In this document: positions 26,538-35,090 of the stretch, piece after piece
Layout of the letters: every line of letters starts with the position of its first letter
How positions within the stretch are numbered: the stretch's first letter is position 1
Origin: Mycobacterium sp. GA-2829
Lineage (GTDB): Bacteria > Actinomycetota > Actinomycetes > Mycobacteriales > Mycobacteriaceae
Length of the DNA: 64,000 nucleotides
Assembly (NCBI RefSeq): GCF_001499965.1
Contig: NZ_LQIT01000024.1
Coordinates: 17,876 to 81,875, forward strand
Direction of reading: 5' to 3'
Position numbers and translations under genes: made by a program
The notes under the pieces: model-generated
Seen by the model: only the letters and a program-made list of their open reading frames with translations
Told to the model about the DNA's origin: nothing
Databases searched by the model: none

Positions 26538-28173
26538 CCTGCGCGCGGGCCCAGCGGTAGTCGGCCTTCCCGGCCGGGCTGCGCTGGATCGCCGGACGGA
26601 ACACCACCGCCTTGGGCAGTTTGTACCGCGCAATGGTGGTGGCGGCGTGGGCGATCAGCTCGTCACCGTCGGCGGTGGCACCGTCGGCGAGAGCGACCAC
26701 CGCGACCACCTCCTGACCCCACCGCTCACTCGGGCGACCCGCGACGAGGACGTCCTCGACGGCCGGATGCGACGCGAGCGCGGCCTCGACCTCTTCGGCG
26801 AAGATCTTCTCGCCGCCGGAGTTGATGGTCACCGAATCCCGGCCGAGCAGTTCGACGACACCACCCTCGTGCAGGCGGGCGCGATCACCGGGCACCGCGT
26901 ACCGCACCCCATCGACCACGGGGAACGTCTTGACGGTCTTGGCCGCATCGCCCTTGTAGCCCAACGGGACATAGCCGCGCTGAGCCAGCCACCCGAGCCC
27001 GTCGTGCCCCGGCGACAGCACCGAACCGAGGTCCTCGGCGATCACGCACGTGTCCGGACCCGCGGTGAACCTGCCGGTGGCCACAGCGCCGTTCATCGAC
27101 AGGTGCGTCATCTGTGCACCGGTCTCCGACGAACCGACCCCGTCGACGACCATCGCGTTGGGCAGCAGGTCGATCAGGCGCTGTTTGGTGGCGGGGGTCA
27201 GGAACGCCCCGCCGTTGGCGATCACCGCCAGCGAGGAGATGTCGGGTTCGCCTGTCCGCACGGCCGTTTCGAGCGCCTCGGCCAGCGGGCGGGCCATCGC
27301 GTCACCGACGACCGTCACCACCGAGGCCTGCTCGCGGGCGATCGCGTGCAGCGCGTCGTGGGCGTCGAACCGGTCGACGACCGAGGTGAACACGACCGTC
27401 TGACCGGTCGTCAGCGCGGTCATCACGGCCCACTGCGCCGCGCCGTGCATCAGCGGCGGCAGGATCAGCAGTTTGGCGCCGGGGTTGGCCGCGGCCCGGG
27501 CGGCGACCTCCTCGAGCGTGGACACACTGTCGCCGCCGTAGAGCGAACGGCCGCCGAACGCGGTCATGAAGATGTCGTGCTGATGCCACAGCACTCCCTT
27601 GGGCATCCCCGTGGTGCCGCCGGTGTACAGGACGTAGAGGTCGTCGGGGGAGGGCTGCACCGGTGGTGGGGCGGACGGTCCGGACGCCACGATCGACTCG
27701 TGATCGACGGCGCCGGGCAGCAATCCGTTACCGGAGTCGTCGGCGATCTGGATCAGGGTGCGCAGCCGCGGCAGATCGGGCAGCACCTCGGCGACGCGCG
27801 GCGCGAAACACGCGTGGTAGAGCAGTGCGGTGGCGCCGCTGTCGTCGAGCAGGTAGCGCAGTTCGTCGCGGACATAGCGGTAGTTGACGTTGAACGGGGC
27901 CACCCGTGCCCGGAACGCCCCGAGCAGCCCTTCGACGTAGGCGCTGCCGTTGAGGGCGTAGATGCCGAGCAGGTCCTGGCCCGTCTCGTGGCCCTGTAGT
28001 GCGGAACGTTCGGTGTGGCAACCCAATCCGGCGTCGTAGAGATGTGACGCGAGCCGGTTCGACCGGGCGACGACGTCGGCGTAGGTGTGGCGGTGGTCGC
28101 CCTGGACCACCAGTTCCCGGTCGGGCAGCGCCGCGGCGACGGCATCGGCGACCTGCGGCATCGTGAACTGCAT
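26527..28173 (-). CDS. Acyl-CoA synthetase (AMP-binding, FadD19-like)
   Basis: A 548-residue adenylate-forming CoA ligase with LYTGGTTGMPKG (near residue 180), GVGSSETGAQ, GDRARLHEGG, the hinge INSGGEKIFAEEVE and the terminal SPAGKADYRW lysine. It is similar along its whole length to the ligase at 11520-13145, for example in NVNYRYVRDELRYLL. The ATG overlaps the isochorismatase-like stop by one base. It ends a three-gene operon (Rieske protein, hydrolase-like protein, ligase) starting at 29785. Confidence 0.92.
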   Translation of the reverse strand: MQFTMPQVADAVAAALPDRELVVQGDHRHTYADVVARSNRLASHLYDAGLGCHTERSALQGHETGQDLLGIYALNGSAYVEGLLGAFRARVAPFNVNYRYVRDELRYLLDDSGATALLYHACFAPRVAEVLPDLPRLRTLIQIADDSGNGLLPGAVDHESIVASGPSAPPPVQPSPDDLYVLYTGGTTGMPKGVLWHQHDIFMTAFGGRSLYGGDSVSTLEEVAARAAANPGAKLLILPPLMHGAAQWAVMTALTTGQTVVFTSVVDRFDAHDALHAIAREQASVVTVVGDAMARPLAEALETAVRTGEPDISSLAVIANGGAFLTPATKQRLIDLLPNAMVVDGVGSSETGAQMTHLSMNGAVATGRFTAGPDTCVIAEDLGSVLSPGHDGLGWLAQRGYVPLGYKGDAAKTVKTFPVVDGVRYAVPGDRARLHEGGVVELLGRDSVTINSGGEKIFAEEVEAALASHPAVEDVLVAGRPSERWGQEVVAVVALADGATADGDELIAHAATTIARYKLPKAVVFRPAIQRSPAGKADYRWARAQVTG

Positions 28174-28790
28174 CAGATCTCCCAGGTGTGCAGTAGATCG
28201 TCGGTGGTGGTGATCGTCGCGAGCAGCGTCAGGGTGTTGTCGATGACGGCGTCGCCGTACTCGGCGGGGATCCCCGCCACCGCGTCGCGCGGCAGGACGA
28301 CGCGGTAGGCGGCGTTGACCGCGTCCATCACCAGGTTGGGGATCGCGACGTTGAGCGAGACGCCGACCGCGACGATCGTGGTGACACCCAGGTTGCGCAA
28401 AATCGCGTCGAGGTCGGTGCCGCCCATCGGCCCGACGCCGTGCCACCGTGTCAGCACGAGATCGGTTGCCTGCGGCCCGAATTCGGTCAGCAGGGTGGCG
28501 CCCGGGCTGCCCGGTTCGATGGCCACCCCACTGCGGCCGACCGCGAACAGCTTGGCGTTGTGGTTCGACCCGAGCCCGTCGGCGCGGCGCTGCACCAGGC
28601 AGTGCACCACCTTTACCCCCGCGGCGCGGGCCGCGGGCAGCAGGCGGGCGATGTTGGGCAGTGCGATACGGCGCGCCTCGTCGGCGAGCGCCGCCAGGCC
28701 GGCGTCGGGGCCGACCACCGCGCCCTGCAGCTCCTGGGTGACCACCGCGGTGTGCGCCGGCGCGACCAGGTCCGCCAGCCGAAGGCTCAT
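28173..28790 (-). CDS. Isochorismatase-fold protein lacking the usual catalytic triad
   Basis: A 205-residue protein of the isochorismatase/cysteine-hydrolase fold, recognised from AAGVKVVHCLV, GVTTIVAVGVSLNVAI and AVNAAYRVVLPRDAVAG. The usual Asp of the first strand reads VVTQELQ, no clear catalytic Lys is seen in the RWHGVGPMGGTDLD region, and the nucleophilic Cys position reads SLNVAIP. It is therefore either a non-hydrolytic or unconventional enzyme. It overlaps the Rieske gene by four bases and the ligase by one, so it is co-translated with both. Confidence 0.8.
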   Translation of the reverse strand: MSLRLADLVAPAHTAVVTQELQGAVVGPDAGLAALADEARRIALPNIARLLPAARAAGVKVVHCLVQRRADGLGSNHNAKLFAVGRSGVAIEPGSPGATLLTEFGPQATDLVLTRWHGVGPMGGTDLDAILRNLGVTTIVAVGVSLNVAIPNLVMDAVNAAYRVVLPRDAVAGIPAEYGDAVIDNTLTLLATITTTDDLLHTWEI

Positions 28791-29785
28791 ACCTCTGCGG
28801 GCACGTTGTAGAACTGTTTGGCCCACTCCCGCATCGTCATGTACGGTTTCGCATCGATCTTGGCCAGCGGCGGTCGCTCGACGTAGCGCTGATAGCGCCA
28901 GATGTCGAGGTCCTCCCAGACCGTGCGCAGGAACTGTTTCTCCACCCGGGCCCGAACATCCTCGGGCGGGACGTCGGAGGTCTCCCCGTCGACCTTGGGC
29001 CACCAGATCGAATAGAACATGTCGGAGCGCCCGTCGTCGACAGGTGTGCAGGCGAAGATCAGCCGATGGTTCGAGGATCCCTCGAACACGCTGATCGCGA
29101 AGCCCAGTCCGGAGAAGTGACTGTGGATGAGCAGCGCCATCTTGTCCGGATCGTCGCTGCGGGCGTCCGGCCATCCGGTGAGGAAGCGCCATTCCTCGCC
29201 GACGACCTCCCAGTTGAGGCACACCGGCGTCACCGACGCCCCGTGCACGTACCGGAAGTGGGAACTGTCCGGGCCGTTCTCGGCGACGATCTGGGGGTGC
29301 ACCGGTTCATTCTCGGCGCGGCGGGAGAACTCCGGGAACGGCCGGTAGTAGGCGTCCGGATCGGTGGGGAACTGGGGAAACTTCTCGAAGAGATCCGGCA
29401 TCGGCCACTGGGGCGGGTCGCCAGCGGGGTGGTGCCACACGAACACGCAGCCGTACTGCTCCACGACCGGATAGACCCGCAGCTTCAGGGCCCGGTTCGG
29501 CCGGTCGGGCTGGTACGGGATGTAGGTGTTGTCGCCCTGCGGACCCCAGCGCCAGCCATGGAACGGGCATTCGACGCAGTCGCCGACGACCGTGCCGCCG
29601 TGACCCAGGTGCGCACCGAGGTGTTTGCAGTGCGCCTCGAGCACGTGCAGGGTGTCCGACTCGTCGCGGTAGGCGACCAGGTCGTCGCCGAAATAGTGCA
29701 ACGCCCTGGTCTCGCCCCGCTCGAACTCCGCCGACCATCCGACCATGAACCAGCCGGTCACCTTCCAGGTGAACGGGACCTTCAT
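28787..29785 (-). CDS. Rieske non-heme iron oxygenase (KshA-like)
   Basis: A 332-residue oxygenase component. The Rieske [2Fe-2S] ligands are C53, H55, C73 and H76 (CKHLGAHLGHGG and CPFHGWRW). The mononuclear iron site is suggested by N170, D173, H176 and H181 in ENGPDSSHFRYVHG. Length and motifs resemble KshA, the 3-ketosteroid 9-alpha-hydroxylase oxygenase, and related actinobacterial enzymes. The reductase is not encoded in this window. The ATG at 29783-29785 has GAGGGG upstream, and operator site h lies about 40 bases further up. Confidence 0.9.
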   Translation of the reverse strand: MKVPFTWKVTGWFMVGWSAEFERGETRALHYFGDDLVAYRDESDTLHVLEAHCKHLGAHLGHGGTVVGDCVECPFHGWRWGPQGDNTYIPYQPDRPNRALKLRVYPVVEQYGCVFVWHHPAGDPPQWPMPDLFEKFPQFPTDPDAYYRPFPEFSRRAENEPVHPQIVAENGPDSSHFRYVHGASVTPVCLNWEVVGEEWRFLTGWPDARSDDPDKMALLIHSHFSGLGFAISVFEGSSNHRLIFACTPVDDGRSDMFYSIWWPKVDGETSDVPPEDVRARVEKQFLRTVWEDLDIWRYQRYVERPPLAKIDAKPYMTMREWAKQFYNVPAEV

Positions 29786-29824
29786 GCCGTACCCCTCAAT
29801 CGGATCCACCTCATTCCGGCCAAC

Positions 29825-29843
29825 TACTGTAAGAGTTACAGTA
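29825..29843. promoter_or_regulatory. Regulon operator site h (TACTGTAAGAGTTACAGTA), perfect 8-3-8
   Basis: Perfect 19-base palindrome in the divergent gap between the Rieske operon (start 29785) and the epimerase-led operon (start about 29858). TACAGT on each strand fits a -10 hexamer. Confidence 0.78.
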
Positions 29844-29857
29844 ACATCCTCGCGGTC

Positions 29858-30919
29858 ATGCAGAACGCCCTTGGACGGACGGGATCGGCGATGGACGGCG
29901 CCTCCGCGCGAATGAAGGCACTGGTGCTCGGCGCCAGCGGGAACGTCGGCGCCGCGGTGGTGCGGCGCCTGGTCGCCGACGGCCACGATGTACGAGTGTT
30001 GTTGCGTCGCAGCAGTTCCACCCGAGGTATCGACGGACTCGACGTCGAGCGGCGCTACGGCGACGTCTTCGACACCGAGGCGGTGACCGCCGCGATGGCC
30101 GACCGGGACGTCGTCTTCTACTGCGTCGTCGACACCCGGGCCCACCTGGTCGACCCCACACCCCTGTTCCACACCAACGTCGAGGGTCTGCGGGGCGTAC
30201 TCGACATCGCGGTGCGCGCCGAGTTGAGGCGCTTCGTGTTCCTCAGCACCATCGGAACCATCGCCGTCGGGCTCGACGGCGAGAGCGTGGACGAGGACAC
30301 CCCGTTCAACTGGGCCGGTAAGGGCGGTCCGTACATCGAATCCCGCAGGCAGGCCGAGGACCTGGTGCTGCGTTACGCCCGCGAACGCGGCCTGCCCGCG
30401 GTGGCCATGTGCGTGTCCAACCCGTACGGCCCGCCGGACTGGAACCCCAGACAGGGCGCGCTCGTCGCGCTCGCCGCGTTCGGTAAGATGCCCTGCTACG
30501 TCCGAGGCGTCGGCGCGGAGGTGGTCGACATCGACGACGCCGCCGCCGCCCTGGTACTCGCCGGCGAGCGCGGCCGCGTCGGGCAGCGGTACATCGTTTC
30601 CGAACGCTGGATGTCCCAGCGCGAGATGCTCACCATCGCCGCGGAGGCGGCGGGCACGGCGCCGCCGCGGTTCGGCGTCCCGATGGCGCTGGTGCACACC
30701 GTCGCCGCGGGCGTCGGCCTGTCGAATCGGTTGCTGGGCACCGACTTCCCGATCAACCCGGCGTCGGCGCGGTTGATGGCGCTGACCTCACCCGCCGACC
30801 ACGGCAAGGCGACCCGCGATCTCGGCTGGCATCCCGGCCCCACCGCCGACGCGATCCGCCGCGCCGCCCGGTTCTACCTCGAGCGTCGCGGCCGTGACGA
30901 GCAGGTGGTGGCGCTGTGA
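29858..30919 (+). CDS. NAD-dependent epimerase/3-beta-hydroxysteroid dehydrogenase-type protein
   Basis: Extended SDR of up to 353 residues. The NAD-binding motif is MKALVLGASGNVGAAVV. The active-site lysine-type YxxxK signature is modified: PYIESRRQAE has Tyr and Arg in place of Lys. Substrate-domain motifs such as NPYGPPDWNPRQG and VDIDDAAAALVLA are intact. Three in-frame ATGs (29858, 29891, 29912) are possible; the first gives a leader of only a few bases after operator h, while the last matches the usual family N terminus. It starts a five-gene operon whose genes overlap or nearly touch. Confidence 0.83.
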   Translation: MQNALGRTGSAMDGASARMKALVLGASGNVGAAVVRRLVADGHDVRVLLRRSSSTRGIDGLDVERRYGDVFDTEAVTAAMADRDVVFYCVVDTRAHLVDPTPLFHTNVEGLRGVLDIAVRAELRRFVFLSTIGTIAVGLDGESVDEDTPFNWAGKGGPYIESRRQAEDLVLRYARERGLPAVAMCVSNPYGPPDWNPRQGALVALAAFGKMPCYVRGVGAEVVDIDDAAAALVLAGERGRVGQRYIVSERWMSQREMLTIAAEAAGTAPPRFGVPMALVHTVAAGVGLSNRLLGTDFPINPASARLMALTSPADHGKATRDLGWHPGPTADAIRRAARFYLERRGRDEQVVAL

Positions 30920-32535
30920 CCGAACCGCGGCGCTTCGAGGTGCTCATCGTGGGCGCCGGGTTCTCCGGCCTCTACGCTCTGCACAAACTCCGCGAACTCG
31001 GGGTGCGCGTCCGGGTGATCGACAAGGCCGACGCCGTCGGCGGCACCTGGCTGTACAACCGGTACCCCGGCGCGCGCTGCGACATCGAGAGCATCGAGTA
31101 CTCCTACAGCTTCTCCGAGCAGATCCAGCAGGAGTGGGTGTGGACCGAGACCATGCCGGCCCAACCCGAGATCGAGGCGTACCTGAACTTCGTCGCCGAC
31201 CGGTTGGACCTGCGCCGCGACATCGACTTCGACACCGAGATCGTCGCGATGACCTTCGACGAGGACGCCGCCGAGTGGCTGCTCGAGACCGCCACCGGCG
31301 ACCGGTACGTCGCACCGTTCGTCATCGCCGCGACCGGCATCCTGTCGGTTCCGCTCGAACCCGACATCCCCGGAATGGACACGTTCACCGGGACATCGCT
31401 CTACACCAGCCGGTGGCCCAGGGAGGGTGTCGACCTGACCGGCAGGCGGCTCGGGGTGATCGGCACCGGTTCGACAGGGGTGCAGCTGATTCCGGTGGTG
31501 GCGCGGGAGGCCCGGCGGCTCGTGGTCTTCCAGCGCTCCCCGGCCTACACACTGCCGTGGCGGGTGCGGCCGTTCGAACCCGGCGAACTCGACGACCTCA
31601 AGGCCGGCTACGGCGATATCCGCGCCGCGCAACGCGAGCACCCCGTTGGCGCGGCCCGCCTGAGCGCGTTCTCGGTGCTGCTCGACATGCTGGTCCGGCC
31701 GCCGCTGAAGGCCGCCAGCGCCGAGGAGCGGCGCCGTGCCGTCGAGGAGGACGGCATCATGGGGGCGCTCAACTGGGGTGACGTCTTCTTCGACATCGAT
31801 GCCAACCGGATGGCCGCCGAACTCTACGGTGAGGCGATCGCCCGGATCGTGCACGACCCGCAGACGGCCGCCGCCCTCGTCCCCACCCATCCGTTCGCGT
31901 GCAAGCGGCCCATCATCGACCAGGGCTACTACGAGACGTTCAACCGCGACAACGTCACGCTGGTCGACCTGCGGCGCGGCGGGATCCGGTCGGTCACGCC
32001 GGCGGGGATCGACACCGAACAGGGTTCCCACGATCTCGACGTGATCGTCTACGCCACCGGATTCGACGCCATGACCGGCGCGTTGAGCCGGATCGACGTC
32101 CGCGGCCGCGACGGGGTGCTGCTGCGCGACGTCTGGGCCGCCGAGGGGCCCGTCTCGTACCTCGGGCTGCACGTCGCGGGGTTCCCCAACCTGTTCACCG
32201 TCCAGGGTCCCGGAAGCCCCAGTGCGGCAACGAACTTCGTGGCCGCGCTGGAGCAGCACGTGGACTGGATCGCCGACTGTCTGCAGTACCTGCGCAGCCA
32301 CGGGCACCGCACGATCGAGGCGCTGCCCGGTGCGCAGACCGAGTGGATCGAACACACCACCGCGCTGGTGGCACCCACCGTGCTGGCGCACCCGTCGTGC
32401 AACTCCTGGTACAACGGCGGCAACGTCCCCGGCAAGAAACGCATGTACATGGGGTACACCGCGGGCCTGCCGGAGTACCGCAGACGCTGCGACGAGATCG
32501 CCGCGGGCGGGTACCTCGGGTTCAAGGTGAGCTGA
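30916..32535 (+). CDS. Flavin-containing Baeyer-Villiger-type monooxygenase
   Basis: A 539-residue FAD/NADPH monooxygenase. FAD motif GAGFSG is at residues 13-18, then GGTWLYNRYPGARCDIES, the fingerprint-like FTGTSLYTSRWP at 157-168, and the NADPH motif GTGSTGVQ. The fingerprint has Tyr163 where Baeyer-Villiger enzymes have His. YATGFD near residue 380 and the C-terminal CNSWYNGGNVPGK block support the class. The family inserts oxygen next to a ketone to give esters or lactones. GTG start overlaps the epimerase stop (GTGA). Confidence 0.9.
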   Translation: MTEPRRFEVLIVGAGFSGLYALHKLRELGVRVRVIDKADAVGGTWLYNRYPGARCDIESIEYSYSFSEQIQQEWVWTETMPAQPEIEAYLNFVADRLDLRRDIDFDTEIVAMTFDEDAAEWLLETATGDRYVAPFVIAATGILSVPLEPDIPGMDTFTGTSLYTSRWPREGVDLTGRRLGVIGTGSTGVQLIPVVAREARRLVVFQRSPAYTLPWRVRPFEPGELDDLKAGYGDIRAAQREHPVGAARLSAFSVLLDMLVRPPLKAASAEERRRAVEEDGIMGALNWGDVFFDIDANRMAAELYGEAIARIVHDPQTAAALVPTHPFACKRPIIDQGYYETFNRDNVTLVDLRRGGIRSVTPAGIDTEQGSHDLDVIVYATGFDAMTGALSRIDVRGRDGVLLRDVWAAEGPVSYLGLHVAGFPNLFTVQGPGSPSAATNFVAALEQHVDWIADCLQYLRSHGHRTIEALPGAQTEWIEHTTALVAPTVLAHPSCNSWYNGGNVPGKKRMYMGYTAGLPEYRRRCDEIAAGGYLGFKVS

Positions 32536-32536
32536 G

Positions 32537-33619
32537 GTGCCGACGTCAGCGACCGCGGAGATCCCCTCCGGCATCGACGACCTCACCCCGCAGTGGCTCA
32601 CCGAGGTGTTGCGCGCGGACCATGCGCTGCCCGCCACGGTGACCGTGACCGCGCTGCGCGCCGAGCGGATCGCCGAGGACAGCGGTTTCTCCTCGCTGCT
32701 GTACCGCGTGCACCTGAGCGGCGACGGTGTGCCGCCGACACTCATCGCGAAGTTCGCCGCCGTGTCCGAGGCCCGCGGCGCCATGGAACTGCTGGGCGGC
32801 TATCGGCGCGAGGTCGCGTACTACCGCGACGTGGCCGGACACGCGCCGATGGACAGCCCGCACGTCTACGCCGCCGCGATCGCTCCGGACTCCGCGGACT
32901 TCGTACTGCTGCTCGAGGATCTGCAGGGCTGGGACAACGCCGATCATCTCGCCGGCCTGACCCTGGCGCAGACCCGCACCTGCCTCGCCGCGCTGGCCGG
33001 GTTGCACGCCTGGTCGGTCACCGACGCCGAACCCGTGTCGCTGCAGGCATTTCCGAGCATCGACACGCCGATCGCCCGGGACCTGCTGGTGCCCGCGTTC
33101 GCCGCCGGCTGGGACATCTACCGCGAGCACACCGAAGCGCGGGTGCCCACCGCCGTCGCCCGCTACGCCGAACGATTCACCGACCACGCGCCCACCGCAC
33201 TGACCGCCCTTGGCGAGCGGTCGATGCTGCTGCACGGCGACATCCGCGCCGACAACCTGTTCTTCGACGGCGACCGGCTCAAGGTGGTCGACTTCCAGTT
33301 CGCGTCCCGCGGCTGCGGGGCCGCCGACGTCGCCTACCTGGTCAGCCAGGGGCTGCCCACGGCCGTCCGCTCCGGCCACGACGAAGCGCTGGTGCGCGAC
33401 TACCTCGACCACCTCACCCGGGGCGGCGTCACCGACTACGCGTTCGACGAGGCGTGGCGGCACTACCGCGTCGCGGTCGCCTATCTGATCGTGCTGCCGG
33501 TGATCACGCTGATCGGATGGGATGGCTTGCCGCAGCGGTCCCGGGAGCTGTGCCTGACCCTGACCGACCGCGCGGTCGCCGCGATCGACGAGACCGACGC
33601 GCTGGCGGTGTTCGGATGA
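32537..33619 (+). CDS. APH-family phosphotransferase (acyl-CoA-pathway associated kinase-like protein)
   Basis: A 360-residue protein with the aminoglycoside-phosphotransferase/choline-kinase fold: a Lys-containing strand in TLIAKF, catalytic loop LLHGDIRADNLFF (near residue 232) and metal motif VVDFQFA. In mycobacteria such proteins often sit beside acyl-CoA dehydrogenases and CoA ligases and are presumed to phosphorylate hydroxylated pathway intermediates, not antibiotics. The GTG start is one base after the monooxygenase stop, and the stop overlaps the next gene. Confidence 0.85.
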   Translation: MPTSATAEIPSGIDDLTPQWLTEVLRADHALPATVTVTALRAERIAEDSGFSSLLYRVHLSGDGVPPTLIAKFAAVSEARGAMELLGGYRREVAYYRDVAGHAPMDSPHVYAAAIAPDSADFVLLLEDLQGWDNADHLAGLTLAQTRTCLAALAGLHAWSVTDAEPVSLQAFPSIDTPIARDLLVPAFAAGWDIYREHTEARVPTAVARYAERFTDHAPTALTALGERSMLLHGDIRADNLFFDGDRLKVVDFQFASRGCGAADVAYLVSQGLPTAVRSGHDEALVRDYLDHLTRGGVTDYAFDEAWRHYRVAVAYLIVLPVITLIGWDGLPQRSRELCLTLTDRAVAAIDETDALAVFG

Positions 33620-33990
33620 GCCGCACGGCCCGCGAGGTCGTCGAACTCTACAACCTTCAGGTGTGGAACGAGCGCGACTTCGCTCTGGCCGAGGAACTGA
33701 TGGGAGAAACCGTGATCCGCCACGACGTGGGGGAGCCGGTCACCCTCACTCACGAACAGGCCGTGCAGCGCATCGTCGACCACTGGGCGATGTTCGACAC
33801 CGTGCGGTTCGACCTGAACCTCGTGATCGCCGGTGACGACGGCGAGCACGTCGCGATCGTCTACCAGTCACCGATGACGCTGACGGACGGCACCACGACG
33901 ACGATCAGCAGTATGGAGGTGTTCCGCGTCGTCGATGGCAGGATCACCGAGGTGTGGAACTGCGGCTACAAACAAGGGATCTGGTGTTGA
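33616..33990 (+). CDS. SnoaL-like/NTF2-fold small protein
   Basis: A 124-residue polypeptide with the NTF2/SnoaL cone-fold pattern: N-terminal VVELYNLQVWNERDFALAEELM, a central HDVG strand and the ending FRVVDGRITEVWNCG. Members act as small cyclases, isomerases or hydratases, or as binding proteins. No catalytic residues can be assigned. ATG overlaps the kinase stop by four bases and its stop overlaps the next gene's start. Confidence 0.8.
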   Translation: MSRTAREVVELYNLQVWNERDFALAEELMGETVIRHDVGEPVTLTHEQAVQRIVDHWAMFDTVRFDLNLVIAGDDGEHVAIVYQSPMTLTDGTTTTISSMEVFRVVDGRITEVWNCGYKQGIWC

Positions 33991-35033
33991 GCAGAGACGG
34001 CGTACTGGACGAACTCGGGTACTACCTGCTGGCCGGTGCCGGCGGGGAGGGCCCGGCCACGCTGATGGACGAGGCCCGCCGCGGCGAGGAGCTCGGATTC
34101 GGGACCGCGTTCATCTCCGAACGGTGGAACGTCAAGGAGGCGTCGTCGCTGGTGGGCGCGGCGTGCGCGGTGACCAGCCGGATGCAGATCGCCACGGCGG
34201 CAACCAATCACAACACCCGCCACCCGTTGATCACCGGATCGTGGGCCACCACCATGCACCGGTTGTCGGGCGGCCGGTTCACGCTCGGCATCGGCCGCGG
34301 TATCGGCGCCATCTACGGGGCGTTCGGCATCCCCGCGGTCACGACCGCGCAGATGGAGGACTTCGCGCAGGTGATGCGGCGCCTGTGGCAGGGGGAGCTG
34401 ATCTTCAACCACGACGGGCCGCTCGGCAAGTACCCCGTGCTGTTCCTCGACCCCGACTTCAAGGAAGACATCCGGTTGGCGATCGTCGCGTTCGGACCGC
34501 AGACGCTCGCGCTGGGCGGCCGCGCCTTCGACGACGTCATCCTGCACACCTACTTCACGCCGGAGACGTTGCAGCGGTGTGTGAAGACGGTCAAACAGGC
34601 CGCCGAACAGGCCGGTCGCGACCCCGACAGCGTGCGGGTGTGGTCGTGTTTCGCCACCGTCGGGGACCACCTGCCCGAGGAGCTGCGGCTGAAGAAGACC
34701 GTCGCCCGGCTCGCCACCTATCTGCAGGGCTACGGCGATCTGCTGGTCACGACCAACGGCTGGGATCCCGCTGTGCTGCAACGGTTTCGCGACGACGAGG
34801 TGGTCAAGTCGGTGCCCGGTGGCATCGACCACAAGGCCACCCCCGAACAGATCGAGCACATCGCGACGCTGCTGCCCGACGAGTGGCTGGCCCCGGCGGC
34901 GACCGGTTCGGCCCGGCAGTGCGTGGACCGAATCCGCAAGGAGTTCGACTACGGCGCCGATGCGCTGATCATGCACGGCGCCACCCCGGACGAACTCGCC
35001 CCGATCGTCGCGGAGTACCGCCGCACCTCGTGA
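33984..35033 (+). CDS. LLM-class (luciferase-like, probably F420-dependent) oxidoreductase
   Basis: A 349-residue TIM-barrel flavin/F420 enzyme. Recognised by GEELGFGTAFISERW, ATAATNHNTRHPLI, HRLSGGRFTLGIGRG and the C-terminal GADALIMHGATPDELAPIV. Mycobacteria use F420 widely with this family, but cofactor choice is inference. The GTG at 33984 (overlap of seven bases with the previous stop) has AAGGGA upstream; TTG 33987 is a close alternative. It ends the operon that starts at about 29858, with a strong hairpin overlapping its stop. Confidence 0.88.
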   Translation: MLSRDGVLDELGYYLLAGAGGEGPATLMDEARRGEELGFGTAFISERWNVKEASSLVGAACAVTSRMQIATAATNHNTRHPLITGSWATTMHRLSGGRFTLGIGRGIGAIYGAFGIPAVTTAQMEDFAQVMRRLWQGELIFNHDGPLGKYPVLFLDPDFKEDIRLAIVAFGPQTLALGGRAFDDVILHTYFTPETLQRCVKTVKQAAEQAGRDPDSVRVWSCFATVGDHLPEELRLKKTVARLATYLQGYGDLLVTTNGWDPAVLQRFRDDEVVKSVPGGIDHKATPEQIEHIATLLPDEWLAPAATGSARQCVDRIRKEFDYGADALIMHGATPDELAPIVAEYRRTS

Positions 35034-35080
35034 TTTCGGTGTAGTTGGTTGCGCTGAGCGCAACCAACTACACCGAAATC
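35032..35080. terminator. Perfect 23-bp hairpin with 3-base loop, bidirectional terminator or REP-like repeat
   Basis: Exact inverted repeat with loop TGA, core GGTGTAGTTGGT. It begins inside the stop codon of the upstream plus gene and lies between convergent genes. A near copy of the core occurs at 45386-45436. Confidence 0.75.
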
Positions 35081-35090
35081 GCCCCGGGGG

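Noticed and set aside
28787..29785. Naming the Rieske protein KshA
   Set aside because: Motifs fit the KshA-like group, but no KshB or other steroid-nucleus gene lies in the window, so a firm name is not justified.
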